64,000 bases of DNA from JAGWBF01 sp963663025 (GTDB lineage Bacteria > Chloroflexota > Dehalococcoidia > Lucifugimonadales > JAGWBF01): NCBI GenBank assembly GCA_963663025.1, contig OY760073.1, positions 992,001 to 1,056,000 on the forward strand. The letters are read 5' to 3'. Below the pieces are notes generated by a model that was not told where the DNA came from, did no database searches, and saw nothing but the letters and a program-made list of their open reading frames with translations. A program made the position numbers and the translations under genes. Every line of letters begins with the position of its first letter. The stretch's first letter is position 1. This document shows positions 7,535-15,773 of this stretch, piece after piece.

Positions 7535-9430
7535 TTGGACCGCCGGGAGTTTGCCCATCGCCTGAGGATCACCCCAGGTAAGCCGGGCGTCTATCTGCTG
7601 AAGGATGCAGCCCAGCAGGTCCTCTATGTAGGCAAGGCCAGTAACCTCAGGTCCCGCGTAAGCTCCTACTTCGGCTCTCCCCATGGCCTCAACCCCAAGA
7701 TACAACGCTTGGTGGAGCGGGTTGCAGACTACGAGTTCATCGTCACCGATACCGACGCCGAAGCTATCATCCTCGAATGCACCCTGATAAAGAAGCATCG
7801 TCCTACCTATAACGCAAGGCTGAAGGACGATAAGAGCTACCCCTACCTGAAGATCGACCTTGCCGAAGATTTCCCCCAGGTGTACATCACGCGCAGGGTG
7901 CGTGAGGACGGCGCACGCTACTTCGGGCCCTTCGCCACTGCGGGAAGCGTTCGCAAGACCTTGGACCTTCTGAAGAAGCTCTTTCCCTATCGTTCCTGCA
8001 CCAAGCCCATCACCGGGTCAGACCCCAAGCCATGCCTCGAATACCACATCGACCGTTGTGTCGGCCCCTGCATAGGGGCTGTGGACAAGGAGGGGTACCG
8101 CCGTGTCATAGAGCAGGTGATCCTGTTCATGGAGGGCAAGATCGAGGGGGTTGTGGATGAGCTCCACCTGAGGATGGTCAGCGCAGCCGAGATGCTGGAG
8201 TTCGAGCGGGCGGCGGTCCTAAGGGACCAGATTCGGAATATCCAGAAGACGGCGGAAGAGCAACGGATTAAGGTGGCGTCCAATGCTGTCCAGGATATGG
8301 ATGCCATAGCAATGGCACAGGGGCAGGACGAAAGCTGGATCGAGGTGTTCTTCGTACGGCAGGGTAAGCTTACCGGACGGGACCACTTCATCATGGAAGG
8401 GACCCAGGATGATTCCCCCGGGCATGTGTTGGCCGAGTTCATCAAACAGTTCTACCAGTCGGCCTCCTTCCTCCCAAGGCGAATAATCGTGCAGCACACC
8501 CTGGAAGATGAATCTCAGATCCAGTCTTGGCTTAGGGAAAAGAAAGGCCGCGCCGTCACCCTTGCCAGGCCGCAGCGAGGCGACCAACACCGGCTCATCC
8601 GGATGGTTGCAGAAAACGCATCTCAGGGGCTGTCGCAGAGGCGGGCCAAGTGGTTGGCCGACACCGACGCCGTACAGCAGGCGATGCTGGAGCTTCAGGA
8701 AGAACTCAACCTGCCCAATGTGCCCCGTCGTATAGAGTGCTACGACATCTCCAATATCCAGGGCACTAACTCGGTGGCGAGCATGGTCACATTCCAGGAC
8801 GGCTTCCCTAAGTCCGCCCACTATCGCACCTTCAGAATTAAGGGTGTTGAGGGAATAGACGACTACTCCAGCATGCAGGAAGTGCTGCGTCGGCGCTTCC
8901 AGAAGCTGGCGGCTGTCCAGGGAAAGGGCCAATCCCGGGAAGATGCTCAGGCACTGGCGTCGGCGGATTCCGCGCCCAAAAAGGCGCAGGAGGCCTCTTG
9001 GAACATCGTACCCGACTTGGTGTTGATCGACGGGGGCAAAGGGCACCTCTCCGCCTCTCTGGAGGTGTTTCTGGAGCTTGGTATAGACTTCATCCCCCTC
9101 GCGTCCCTTGCCAAGGAGAACGAATGGGTCTTCGTACCGCAGACTCCCGAACCCATCGTGCTGGCGCCCAACTCCCAGGGCTTGTATCTGGTGCAGAGAG
9201 TGAGGGACGAGGCCCATCGATTTGCTATCACTTATCACCGAAAGCTCCGCAGCAAAGGCAGCGTAGCTTCGGCCGTGGACTACGTTTCGGGCATAGGACC
9301 AAAGCGAAAGCGGATGCTCCTGCGCCGGTTCGGTTCCCTCAAGGCGATCAAGGAAGCGGGGATAGAAGACCTTATAGCGGTACCTGGAATCACGCGGTCA
9401 TTGGCCTTGCGCCTCAAAGAGCAGCTGTAG
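7535..9430 (+). CDS. uvrC: Excinuclease ABC subunit C
   Basis: 631 residues. UvrC makes both incisions in nucleotide excision repair after UvrAB finds the lesion. The GIY-YIG nuclease lies at about 10-95 (GVYLLKD, VLYVGKASNLRSRV), the Cys-rich middle at about 150-180, the UVR motif that binds UvrB at about 200-240, the RNase H-like endonuclease from about 390 (CYDISNIQGTNSVASMV, later LVLIDGGKGHL), and helix-hairpin-helix motifs at the end (GIGPKRKRMLLRRFG). Length is normal. TTG start at 7535, 5 bp after the previous gene. Confidence 0.97.
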   Translation: MDRREFAHRLRITPGKPGVYLLKDAAQQVLYVGKASNLRSRVSSYFGSPHGLNPKIQRLVERVADYEFIVTDTDAEAIILECTLIKKHRPTYNARLKDDKSYPYLKIDLAEDFPQVYITRRVREDGARYFGPFATAGSVRKTLDLLKKLFPYRSCTKPITGSDPKPCLEYHIDRCVGPCIGAVDKEGYRRVIEQVILFMEGKIEGVVDELHLRMVSAAEMLEFERAAVLRDQIRNIQKTAEEQRIKVASNAVQDMDAIAMAQGQDESWIEVFFVRQGKLTGRDHFIMEGTQDDSPGHVLAEFIKQFYQSASFLPRRIIVQHTLEDESQIQSWLREKKGRAVTLARPQRGDQHRLIRMVAENASQGLSQRRAKWLADTDAVQQAMLELQEELNLPNVPRRIECYDISNIQGTNSVASMVTFQDGFPKSAHYRTFRIKGVEGIDDYSSMQEVLRRRFQKLAAVQGKGQSREDAQALASADSAPKKAQEASWNIVPDLVLIDGGKGHLSASLEVFLELGIDFIPLASLAKENEWVFVPQTPEPIVLAPNSQGLYLVQRVRDEAHRFAITYHRKLRSKGSVASAVDYVSGIGPKRKRMLLRRFGSLKAIKEAGIEDLIAVPGITRSLALRLKEQL

Positions 9431-9472
9431 CTGCCCTCTAATTCGTTCCAGCGAGTTTCTTTCCACTTTTAC

Positions 9473-9513
9473 CTGGAATTCTTATGGTAACTACTGGAAT
9501 TCTTATGGTAACT
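9473..9513 (+). repeat. Tandem 21-bp repeat, two copies
   Basis: CTGGAATTCTTATGGTAACT occurs at 9473 and again at 9494, a tandem duplication of a 21-bp unit. It lies 43 bp after uvrC and about 40 bp before the TTG start of the next gene. It could be a regulatory duplication or simple slippage. Confidence 0.9.
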
Positions 9514-9554
9514 GGTCTACTCTGAGTCTAGCCCCTAAGGAGTAGAGTTCTACC

Positions 9555-10133
9555 TTGCTCAAGGTTTCCGTCACCCTGCCCAACGGCGCAGAAATAACCT
9601 GCGAAGCCAGCGACCCGTCTCTATGCAGCCAGATGCTGGAGATGGTACTGAAGGACCTGCCTGGGGACTTGATGAGCGGCGGTCAAAGGGGTCGCCACCC
9701 AGCGTCTCTGGCTATAGATGGGGGGTGCGAAGCTCTATCGGAGGTTTCCAGCGTCCAGTCCGAACATTCCGAACATTCCGATCATTCCAACGGAGCATCT
9801 GCGGTCATGGCAGAGTCGCAGGCCACGTCCACTCCCGCCGAATCAGAATTCGCAGAGTACTGCCGCAGCGTTGCCCCGGTTGGGGATATGCGCCGGGTAG
9901 TCCTGGTGGCTTGGGCAGCCAACCACTTCCTGGGAACAAGCAGCATCTCCGACAGGGAACTGTCCCGAATGTTTCAGTTGGTGGGATGGCGAAAACCCGA
10001 GAGCTTCACCCAGGCGTTGCGCAACGCAGCCCGCAGCAAGTTCCGATGGCTGGAACGAATTCCCGGACGGTCCGGCTACTACAGTGCGACCGACGTAGGC
10101 ATCCGGGCGGTGGTGCCAACGCAGGATCTGTAG
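9555..10133 (+). CDS. Unknown protein with Ser/His repeat linker and winged-helix-like C-terminus
   Basis: 192 residues, not recognised. Residues 1-35 form a small beta-rich start (LKVSVTLPNGAEITCEA). Residues about 68-80 are a linker with SEHSEHSDHS, encoded by a 9-bp DNA repeat at 9761-9787. Residues about 95-190 look helical and could be a winged helix or SAM-like fold (VVLVAWAANHFLG, SDRELSRMFQLVGW, FRWLERIPGRSGYYSAT). TTG start at 9555 with AAGGAG at 9537-9542. It may be transcribed alone between uvrC and the convergent dnaN. Confidence 0.68.
   Translation: MLKVSVTLPNGAEITCEASDPSLCSQMLEMVLKDLPGDLMSGGQRGRHPASLAIDGGCEALSEVSSVQSEHSEHSDHSNGASAVMAESQATSTPAESEFAEYCRSVAPVGDMRRVVLVAWAANHFLGTSSISDRELSRMFQLVGWRKPESFTQALRNAARSKFRWLERIPGRSGYYSATDVGIRAVVPTQDL
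9761..9787 (+). repeat. In-frame 9-bp microsatellite, three copies
   Basis: CGAACATTC, CGAACATTC, CGATCATTC in tandem inside the unknown gene, giving the SEHSEHSDHS linker. The unit length keeps the frame, so copy number could vary without breaking the protein. Confidence 0.85.
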
Positions 10134-10241
10134 CCGGATACCTCTTTCAGAGGGGCCTCGAGGGCAACTGCCTCAAGCCTTCTCCCGGCTATCCCGCAGT
10201 GTTAAGGCTTTGCAGGACGTACTGCGAGTCCATCCAGTGGC

Positions 10242-11399
10242 TTACCACTGTACGAACATGGGCATAACGACGTGCACGTAGCGGTCAGAAGTGGTGGACT
10301 TGAAGACCCCTGGGCTCGATGAAGTCGTAGTTTCCAGGGCCACCTCACCGCGCTCGAAGGCGTTCAGGACATCCAGCAGGTACTTGTTGTTGAATGCGAT
10401 CTTGGACTCTTCGCCCTCGATGGAGGTGTTGATTTCATCCTGGTTCTCCCCCATCTCCTCGGCTCGGGCCGAGATGCGCACCCTGCCCTCCGCTGGGCCG
10501 GATTCAGCGGTGACAGAATCTCCACCTTCAGGCATGATTTCGAGTCGTACGATGCCATTGCCATCCCTGGCAAAGATGGAGGCGCCCCGGGCTGCCCTGG
10601 AGAACTCCTGGAGATCGAACACGGTTCTAGTCTGAAAGGACTGGGGAATCAGCTGGGAGTAGTTGGGGAATGTTCCTTGGATCAGCTGGGATACCACCTC
10701 TATGTTTTCCAGCCGAAACAGGGCTTGGCCTCGGCTGGGGGTCATGACCATCTCTATCACCCCGTCCTGCTCCCCTAGCAGCCGAGCGATCTCGTTTAGG
10801 GTCCTGTGGGGCAGGATGATGCTTACGGGCTCAGGCACAGGTTCGGCCAGCTCGCCCTTGTAAACTGCAAGGCGAAACCCGTCGGCTGCCGCCATTGTGA
10901 ACTGGCTCTCCTCCAGCTCCAGCTTCACCCCCGTCAAGACGGGACGTGATTCTTCTGTCGCGGCCGCAAATACCACCTGGCTTATGGCCGTCCGTAGCGC
11001 CCCCGGCTCTATCTTTGCGGTGAACTCTTCATCGACGGACGGAATTGGGGGGAAATCGGTAGCCTCGGTGCCGTTGATGCTGGCTTCCGAGCGAGCGCAC
11101 TTCATGTTCAGGACCTTGGCTTCCTGGGCAATCTCCATGTCTATCGACTGATCGGGAAGGTGGCTAACGAACTCTGTCAGGAGCCTGGCCGGCACCGTTA
11201 TGGCGCCTTCCTCTTCCACCATCGCACCGACCCAGGTTGTGATGGCGATCTCCAGGTTGGTCGCCGAGAGCTTCAGCATGGACCGGTCCGTGGTTAGAAG
11301 CACATTCTGGGTTATCGGAAGGGTCGTCCGAGACGCCACTGCCCGACCAACAACACCCAACCCTTTGTTAAGGTTTTCCTGAAGGCACGAAAGTTTCAT
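10242..11399 (-). CDS. dnaN: DNA polymerase III subunit beta (sliding clamp)
   Basis: 385 residues with the three-domain clamp fold. The start MKLSCLQENLNKGLGVVGRAV is typical. The middle domain has FAAATEESRPVLTGV and the end has YVHVVMPMFVQW, matching the C-terminal MPM motif. It forms the ring that holds the replicase on DNA. GGGGGA precedes the ATG at 11399. No dnaA, recF or gyrB is adjacent, so the usual origin neighbourhood is absent. A good promoter lies at 11428-11456. Confidence 0.97.
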   Translation of the reverse strand: MKLSCLQENLNKGLGVVGRAVASRTTLPITQNVLLTTDRSMLKLSATNLEIAITTWVGAMVEEEGAITVPARLLTEFVSHLPDQSIDMEIAQEAKVLNMKCARSEASINGTEATDFPPIPSVDEEFTAKIEPGALRTAISQVVFAAATEESRPVLTGVKLELEESQFTMAAADGFRLAVYKGELAEPVPEPVSIILPHRTLNEIARLLGEQDGVIEMVMTPSRGQALFRLENIEVVSQLIQGTFPNYSQLIPQSFQTRTVFDLQEFSRAARGASIFARDGNGIVRLEIMPEGGDSVTAESGPAEGRVRISARAEEMGENQDEINTSIEGEESKIAFNNKYLLDVLNAFERGEVALETTTSSSPGVFKSTTSDRYVHVVMPMFVQW

Positions 11400-11427
11400 A
11401 TCCCCCCACTCCCCTAAAGTGTGCCGT

Positions 11428-11456
11428 AGTATATGTTGACCTTGTTATGTCGTCAA
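11428..11456 (-). promoter_or_regulatory. dnaN promoter
   Basis: On the minus strand -35 TTGACG (11456-11451), 17-bp spacer, -10 TATACT (11433-11428), about 29 bp before the dnaN ATG. An inverted repeat GTTGAC/GTCAAC overlaps the -35 and spacer and could bind a regulator. Confidence 0.75.
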
Positions 11457-11573
11457 CGTTCCTTGGGCGCACACCAGGACGGGGCCGGCATGGCAATATA
11501 CAGGGGCCTCGGGATGCGGGATGAGATGCCGGTTGGGGTAAGGATGTGGGCTGGATCGTAGCCGGAAAAGCGA

Positions 11574-11591
11574 TTGGCCCCGAAGGGCCAA
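11574..11591 (-). terminator. UUCG-capped hairpin after the small HTH gene
   Basis: The minus strand reads TTGGCCC-TTCG-GGGCCAA: a 7-bp perfect stem closed by the very stable C(UUCG)G loop, then TCGCTTTTCC. It lies about 49 nt after the stop of the HTH gene. The T-run is short, so termination may be partial. Confidence 0.55.
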
Positions 11592-11639
11592 CGAAAGAGG
11601 CGGAAAACTGAGAAAGAATCCAGTTGATCCGTAGTCGTA

Positions 11640-11864
11640 CTAGCCGGTTCGCTTGACCTCCAGCGTCTCACCGGGGGCCAACGCTACCCGTCGCACATTT
11701 ATGCCGAGCTTAAGCAACCAATAACCCAAAGTAGCCTTACTGACACCAAGTTCCTGGGCAGTCACTGATAACCCATATTCGTTTACCATTTCCGGAAGAA
11801 GCCTTTCCAGAGGCCTCTGGTGGTTATCTTCGACCCTTTGCATCAGCTTGGTTTTTCGGGCCAT
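11640..11864 (-). CDS. Small helix-turn-helix protein
   Basis: 74 residues. A basic start (ARKTKLMQRVEDNH) is followed by a clear HTH: LLPEMVNEYGLSVTAQELGVSKATLGYWLLKLGI (about 26-59), resembling transposase- or resolvase-type and Fis-like DNA-binding helices. The short tail contains LAPGETLEV. The ATG at 11864 has AGGAGG five bases upstream. It could be a free-standing regulator or the DNA-binding part of an old mobile element. It has its own strong promoter and a hairpin downstream. Confidence 0.75.
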   Translation of the reverse strand: MARKTKLMQRVEDNHQRPLERLLPEMVNEYGLSVTAQELGVSKATLGYWLLKLGINVRRVALAPGETLEVKRTG

Positions 11865-11902
11865 TTTTGCCTCCTGTGGTAGGGCGGTGTTCCGACCGAA
11901 AA

Positions 11903-11932
11903 ATGGTACCACACCGCGGTTTTAGTTGTCAA
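11903..11932 (-). promoter_or_regulatory. Promoter of the small HTH gene
   Basis: Minus strand: -35 TTGACA (11932-11927), 18-bp spacer, -10 TACCAT (11908-11903). The -10 region contains the palindrome GGTACC; the gntR promoter at 19.0 kb also has GTGGTAC at this position. Confidence 0.65.
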
Positions 11933-11995
11933 TAACTCTCTATGAAAAATCTTAAATTAATCTTAGAAAAAGTTAGAACGCTCATTTCGTAGCTA

Positions 11996-12517
11996 TTATA
12001 TTACCTCGATCAGCGAAATTCCAGCAATTGTTAGAGCAGTTACGATGATTCCGCCGATCATCACACCGGCTGCCATGGCAGGAAATGCCTGCCGGAATGG
12101 TATCGCAAAAGTCCACGCGGCAATACTTCCTGTCCATACACCTGTTATAGGTAGCGGTACGGCTACAAACAAGGTGAGCATCGCAGCTCCGTGCTTGTGG
12201 AAACGCTCTGCATGGTGCTTCCGGAGGGCTTCTGAACGCCACCGCAGAAGGGTTGTACCTGGGTTGGGGAACCTTTCTAGAAACATTGCCAAGCGAGGTA
12301 GGGCCAGGAGCCAGAATACCGCCGGCACCAGGTTGCCCAGCACGGCTGCGGGCAGCACCCCGTACCATGGAAGCCCGTAGCCTTCGATTCCCAGGGGAAT
12401 CGCCAGCCTCAACTCGCCTATGGGGGTCATACCCCAGAGAAATGTAAATATGTAATCCAAATCAGCTTGGTCGAGGTCCCGGGTTGGGTGCTGGAAGCAT
12501 GGCCAGCATGATAACAT
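11996..12517 (-). CDS. Small multidrug export-type membrane protein (PF06695-like)
   Basis: 173 residues with about four hydrophobic segments (near 20-45, 50-75, 108-130 and 145-170). The motif TPIGELRLAIPLGIEGYGLPW near residues 31-51 is characteristic of the Sm_multidrug_ex family, whose transport role is poorly proven. The ATG at 12517 is kept, but a TTG nearer the first helix is possible. It is divergent from the HypE-like gene and its 5' end runs close to that gene's leader. The downstream side (11930-11995) is AT-rich. Confidence 0.78.
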   Translation of the reverse strand: MLSCWPCFQHPTRDLDQADLDYIFTFLWGMTPIGELRLAIPLGIEGYGLPWYGVLPAAVLGNLVPAVFWLLALPRLAMFLERFPNPGTTLLRWRSEALRKHHAERFHKHGAAMLTLFVAVPLPITGVWTGSIAAWTFAIPFRQAFPAMAAGVMIGGIIVTALTIAGISLIEVI

Positions 12518-12573
12518 GGTGCGTCCCTAGCCCATGCCTATATGGACGCCCAGAATCAGGAGAAACAGGCCAC

Positions 12574-13617
12574 ATGGAAGATTCTACCGACCAGCTCAAA
12601 ACCGGGAAAATACCTTCCGCCCTGCTGGAGAACCTGCTCCGCCAGATCGAAGTCATCGATGACAGGGTGCTTTTGGGGCCTATGATCGGCGAAGATGCGG
12701 CCGTGATCGACATGGGCGCCACAGCGCTGGTTGCCAAGACGGACCCGGTGACCTTTGCTTCAGACCTGGTTGGCTGGTATGCGGTTCACGTCAATGCCAA
12801 CGACATTGCTTCCACCGGCGCCACTCCGCGTTGGTTCATGGCGACTCTACTTGTCCCGCAAGGGTCCACGGAGGCGACAGTAAGCGATATCTTTCGCCAG
12901 CTTACCGAGGCTTGCGAGTCCATGGACATCACGCTTGTGGGAGGCCACAGCGAGGTGACTCCTGCGGTGAATCAGCCTGTGGTGGTGGGGGCCATGCTGG
13001 GGGAGGCGCAGAGAGAAAGCATAATCAGAACAGCGGATGCTGTGGACGGCGACAGTATCGTTGTAACCAAGGGGATCGCGTTGGAGGGGACCGCTGTCCT
13101 CGCCAGGGACGCCGAGGAGAAGCTCCTGCAGGCGGGCGTAAAGGCTGGGACGGTGGCCAGGGCCAAGGAGATGCTGCATCACCCCGGCATCAGCGTTGTA
13201 AAGGATGCCAGGGTCGCCCTGGCATCAGTGCGGGTCCATTCTCTCCATGACCCGACCGAGGGCGGCATCCTGACGGGACTATGGGAGATTGCCATGGCGT
13301 CCGGACTGGGGCTGTCGGTGGAAGAAGGGAGCATTCCTGTGATGCTGGAGACAACCGAGATCTGCGAAGCCCTGGGACTGGACCCCCTGGGGCTCCTGGC
13401 CTCCGGCGCTCTACTTATCACCCTGCCTGCCGAAGACGTGCCACCCCTGTTCAAGGCCCTGGAGGAGGAAGGCATAGAAGCGTTCGAGATAGGCCGTATG
13501 ATGGAGCCCGAAGAGGGCGTCACCATAATCCGCGCCCATGAGCTTGAGCCTATGCCTACCCTCGAGCGGGATGAGCTAGCCCGTTTCTTTTCGGAGCAAC
13601 TTAACAATAACGGATAA
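12574..13617 (+). CDS. AIR synthase/HypE-family ATP-binding protein
   Basis: 347 residues with the PurM/SelD/HypE fold: ATP-loop start IGEDAAVIDMG (about 30-40), NANDIASTGATPRWF (about 71-85), LVGGHSEVTPAV, and C-terminal HDPTEGGILTGLWEIA. The overall pattern is closest to HypE, the hydrogenase cyanide-ligand protein. The C-terminal Cys (PRIC-type) that carries the carbamoyl group is missing; the protein ends in NNNG. No other hyp or hydrogenase genes are nearby. It is probably an ATP-using enzyme of unknown substrate. AGGAGA precedes the ATG at 12574. Confidence 0.85.
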   Translation: MEDSTDQLKTGKIPSALLENLLRQIEVIDDRVLLGPMIGEDAAVIDMGATALVAKTDPVTFASDLVGWYAVHVNANDIASTGATPRWFMATLLVPQGSTEATVSDIFRQLTEACESMDITLVGGHSEVTPAVNQPVVVGAMLGEAQRESIIRTADAVDGDSIVVTKGIALEGTAVLARDAEEKLLQAGVKAGTVARAKEMLHHPGISVVKDARVALASVRVHSLHDPTEGGILTGLWEIAMASGLGLSVEEGSIPVMLETTEICEALGLDPLGLLASGALLITLPAEDVPPLFKALEEEGIEAFEIGRMMEPEEGVTIIRAHELEPMPTLERDELARFFSEQLNNNG

Positions 13618-13628
13618 AAAGGTAAATA

Positions 13629-14597
13629 TTATGTCGGGTCAGGTTTCTGGAGAACTTGAAGTAGCTGTGGGATAGTTATGTTACCTCCAGTAACGACCAG
13701 TGCTACGTTTTTACTCTTTATGTCTATCTGGTTCTTCATGGCTCCTGCAAGGGAAGCAGCACCCGCCGCCTCGGCCAAGGTGTGAGCCCTGTCGATCAGA
13801 ATCCCGATGGCTTCCTGCATGTCATCGTCGTCGACGAGGACAAAGTCGTCGAGCAGGTCCCACAAAATCTCCTGGGTGAGCTGATAGCCTGTGGAAGTTG
13901 CCAGTCCCTCGGCCTCGGTCCCCATGGGAGATTCGGTCAGGCGCCGGTTCTTCCAGGACAAATAACCCCCCTGCGCTTGGGCCGACTGCACGGCAATGAC
14001 CTTGATATCCGGCTTGATGGCCTTGGCGACGATGCAGGCTCCAGCAGCCCCACTACCCCCGCCCAGGGGGACGTAGATATGGTCTACCTCGGGGAAGTCC
14101 TCGATGATCTCCAGGGTTTCTGTGGCCACGCCTGCGATCAAGAGGGGTTCATTCACAGCGTGGACGTACCGGTATCCCTTTTCGGCGGCAAGGCGCGCGC
14201 ACTCCTCCCGGCACTTATCGAAGTTCTTGCCGTGGAAGACGATCTCGGCCCCCTGGTTTCGCATGGAGCGCACCTTCAGTGGGTTAGCCCCTTCGGGGAG
14301 GCAGATCACCGCCTTGGCGCCGAACAACCGGCAGGCGTAGGCGATGGACTGGCCATGGTTGCCCGAGGACGCCGTGATCACGCCCCTGGCCCTCTCCTCC
14401 GCGTTCATATGGGCCAGCAGGTTCACTCCGCCCCGGACTTTAAATGACCCCAGCGCCTGGTGGTTTTCGTGCTTGAGACGTACCGTTGCGCCAAGGAGCT
14501 GGTCCAGCGCCGGATAGGAGTGGAGAGGCGTCCGGGGGACGTAGGGGGATATGGTTTTCCGTGCTTCCAGGACATCATGGAGGGTAGGTCTGTTCAA
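13629..14597 (-). CDS. PLP-dependent threonine/serine dehydratase
   Basis: 322 residues, fold type II PLP enzyme. The PLP Lys is in GSFKVRGG (about 50-57), the substrate loop is SSGNHGQ (about 78-84) and the phosphate cradle is GGGSGAAG (about 178-185). It deaminates Thr or Ser to a 2-oxoacid. There is no C-terminal ACT domain, so it resembles catabolic TdcB or serine racemase-like forms rather than regulated IlvA. TTG start at 14597 with AAGGAG upstream. It lies after the POR operon but is separated from it by a strong hairpin. Convergent with the HypE-like gene. Confidence 0.9.
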   Translation of the reverse strand: MNRPTLHDVLEARKTISPYVPRTPLHSYPALDQLLGATVRLKHENHQALGSFKVRGGVNLLAHMNAEERARGVITASSGNHGQSIAYACRLFGAKAVICLPEGANPLKVRSMRNQGAEIVFHGKNFDKCREECARLAAEKGYRYVHAVNEPLLIAGVATETLEIIEDFPEVDHIYVPLGGGSGAAGACIVAKAIKPDIKVIAVQSAQAQGGYLSWKNRRLTESPMGTEAEGLATSTGYQLTQEILWDLLDDFVLVDDDDMQEAIGILIDRAHTLAEAAGAASLAGAMKNQIDIKSKNVALVVTGGNITIPQLLQVLQKPDPT

Positions 14598-14720
14598 GTC
14601 GCTCCTTACACGGGCGGATAGTGGCCCAAGTCTGGGCGCATCCGGCTTACCCGCGCCTACAGCTTATGTTACCCCATTCTCCGGTTCAACGGTCTGTCGG
14701 GGGACAATCCGGACAAGCAA

Positions 14721-14749
14721 AGAGCCCGGCTACCAAGTAGCCGGGCTCT
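14721..14749 (-). terminator. Terminator of the POR operon
   Basis: A perfect 13-bp inverted repeat AGAGCCCGGCTAC/GTAGCCGGGCTCT with a 3-base loop. On the minus strand it is followed by TTGCTTG. It lies 32 bp after the porB stop. Confidence 0.85.
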
Positions 14750-14780
14750 CTTAGCGTTGCCAGCTTGAGACTGGGGCTGC

Positions 14781-15770
14781 TTAGTCTTCCTTGACGTTGA
14801 TGGGGATGACCCCAGGGCCCCACCAGCGCTCCCACATGTCGTCCACCTTGTCCTGCACGAACTTCGTGTCTTCCTCGGTGAAGTGGGCAAAGCGCCCCTG
14901 GCGGGACAAGTATTCCTCGACGGGCCTGCGCTTCTTCATTCCCTTGGCGATGGCCTTGGAAGGGCCGTTGAGGAACAGCTCGCCGTCCACGATCTCGTAC
15001 AGGACCCAGAGGCCTGTCTCCACGGCCAGCATGCCCAGCTCATGGGAGAACTTGGGATCGTAGTCCCAGCCCTTGGGGCAGGGATCGATGCTGTGGATGA
15101 AGGTTGGTCCGCCGATGGTCAGGGCCCGGCGGAGCTTGTTGGTCATATCCAACCCGTAGGAACCGCAGGAGGTGGCTAGGTACCGGCAATCGGGATGGCC
15201 GGCCGCCAGCATACCCACCATGTTCTTCTTCCAGCGGGTGTTCATGATGCGATGCACCTTGCCCGGAGGGCTGAATGTGGAGTTGGCGCCCCAAGGAGAA
15301 GAGCCCGACACCTGGATGTCCGTGTTGGCGTAGGACTCGTTGTCATACAGAAGCACCAGGTGGTTGTACTCCGGATGGGTCAGGGAAGCGGATATGCCGG
15401 AGAGGCCCATGTCGATCCCGCCGCCGTCTCCGCAGAAGGAGATGACGTTGATGGGCTCGTCCTTGATCTTGCCCTTGCGCATGAGGACCTTGAGGCCGGC
15501 CGCCGTACCGGTCGCTGCCGAACCCGAGGAACCCAGCTGGGTGTGCATCCATGGCACAACCCAGGGGCTGGTGTAGTAGGTTGTGTTGGCTACGTACATG
15601 CAGCCGGTGCTTCCCGTCACAATGGTGCGGTCCCCGGCAGCCTTCACCATCAGGCGCATGGTCAAGGCGGACTCGCAGCCCTGGCATGTCCTGTGTCCCG
15701 ATGTGAACATCTCCTCGATGGGGATGTTCTTAACACCTCGTACTTGAGGGAGATCTACCATCTGAGTCAT
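14781..15770 (-). CDS. porB: Pyruvate:ferredoxin oxidoreductase beta subunit
   Basis: 329 residues. It binds thiamine diphosphate and the proximal 4Fe-4S cluster. Visible are GHRTCQGCESALTMRL (about 25-40) with the first cluster cysteines, TGCMYVAN (about 55-62), the TPP/Mg motif GDGGGIDMG followed by DNESYANTDIQVSG, and DPCPKGWDYDP near 230. The enzyme interconverts pyruvate and acetyl-CoA + CO2 with ferredoxin. It is the last gene of the operon, 3 bp after porA, ahead of a strong hairpin. A related 2-oxoacid substrate cannot be excluded. Confidence 0.92.
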   Translation of the reverse strand: MTQMVDLPQVRGVKNIPIEEMFTSGHRTCQGCESALTMRLMVKAAGDRTIVTGSTGCMYVANTTYYTSPWVVPWMHTQLGSSGSAATGTAAGLKVLMRKGKIKDEPINVISFCGDGGGIDMGLSGISASLTHPEYNHLVLLYDNESYANTDIQVSGSSPWGANSTFSPPGKVHRIMNTRWKKNMVGMLAAGHPDCRYLATSCGSYGLDMTNKLRRALTIGGPTFIHSIDPCPKGWDYDPKFSHELGMLAVETGLWVLYEIVDGELFLNGPSKAIAKGMKKRRPVEEYLSRQGRFAHFTEEDTKFVQDKVDDMWERWWGPGVIPINVKED

Positions 15771-15773
15771 AAC

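Noticed and set aside
10242..12000. Replication origin near dnaN, because of the AT-rich stretch at 11930-11995.
   Set aside because: No clear DnaA boxes were seen and dnaA, recF and gyrB are absent; the AT-rich part looks like promoter and intergenic DNA.
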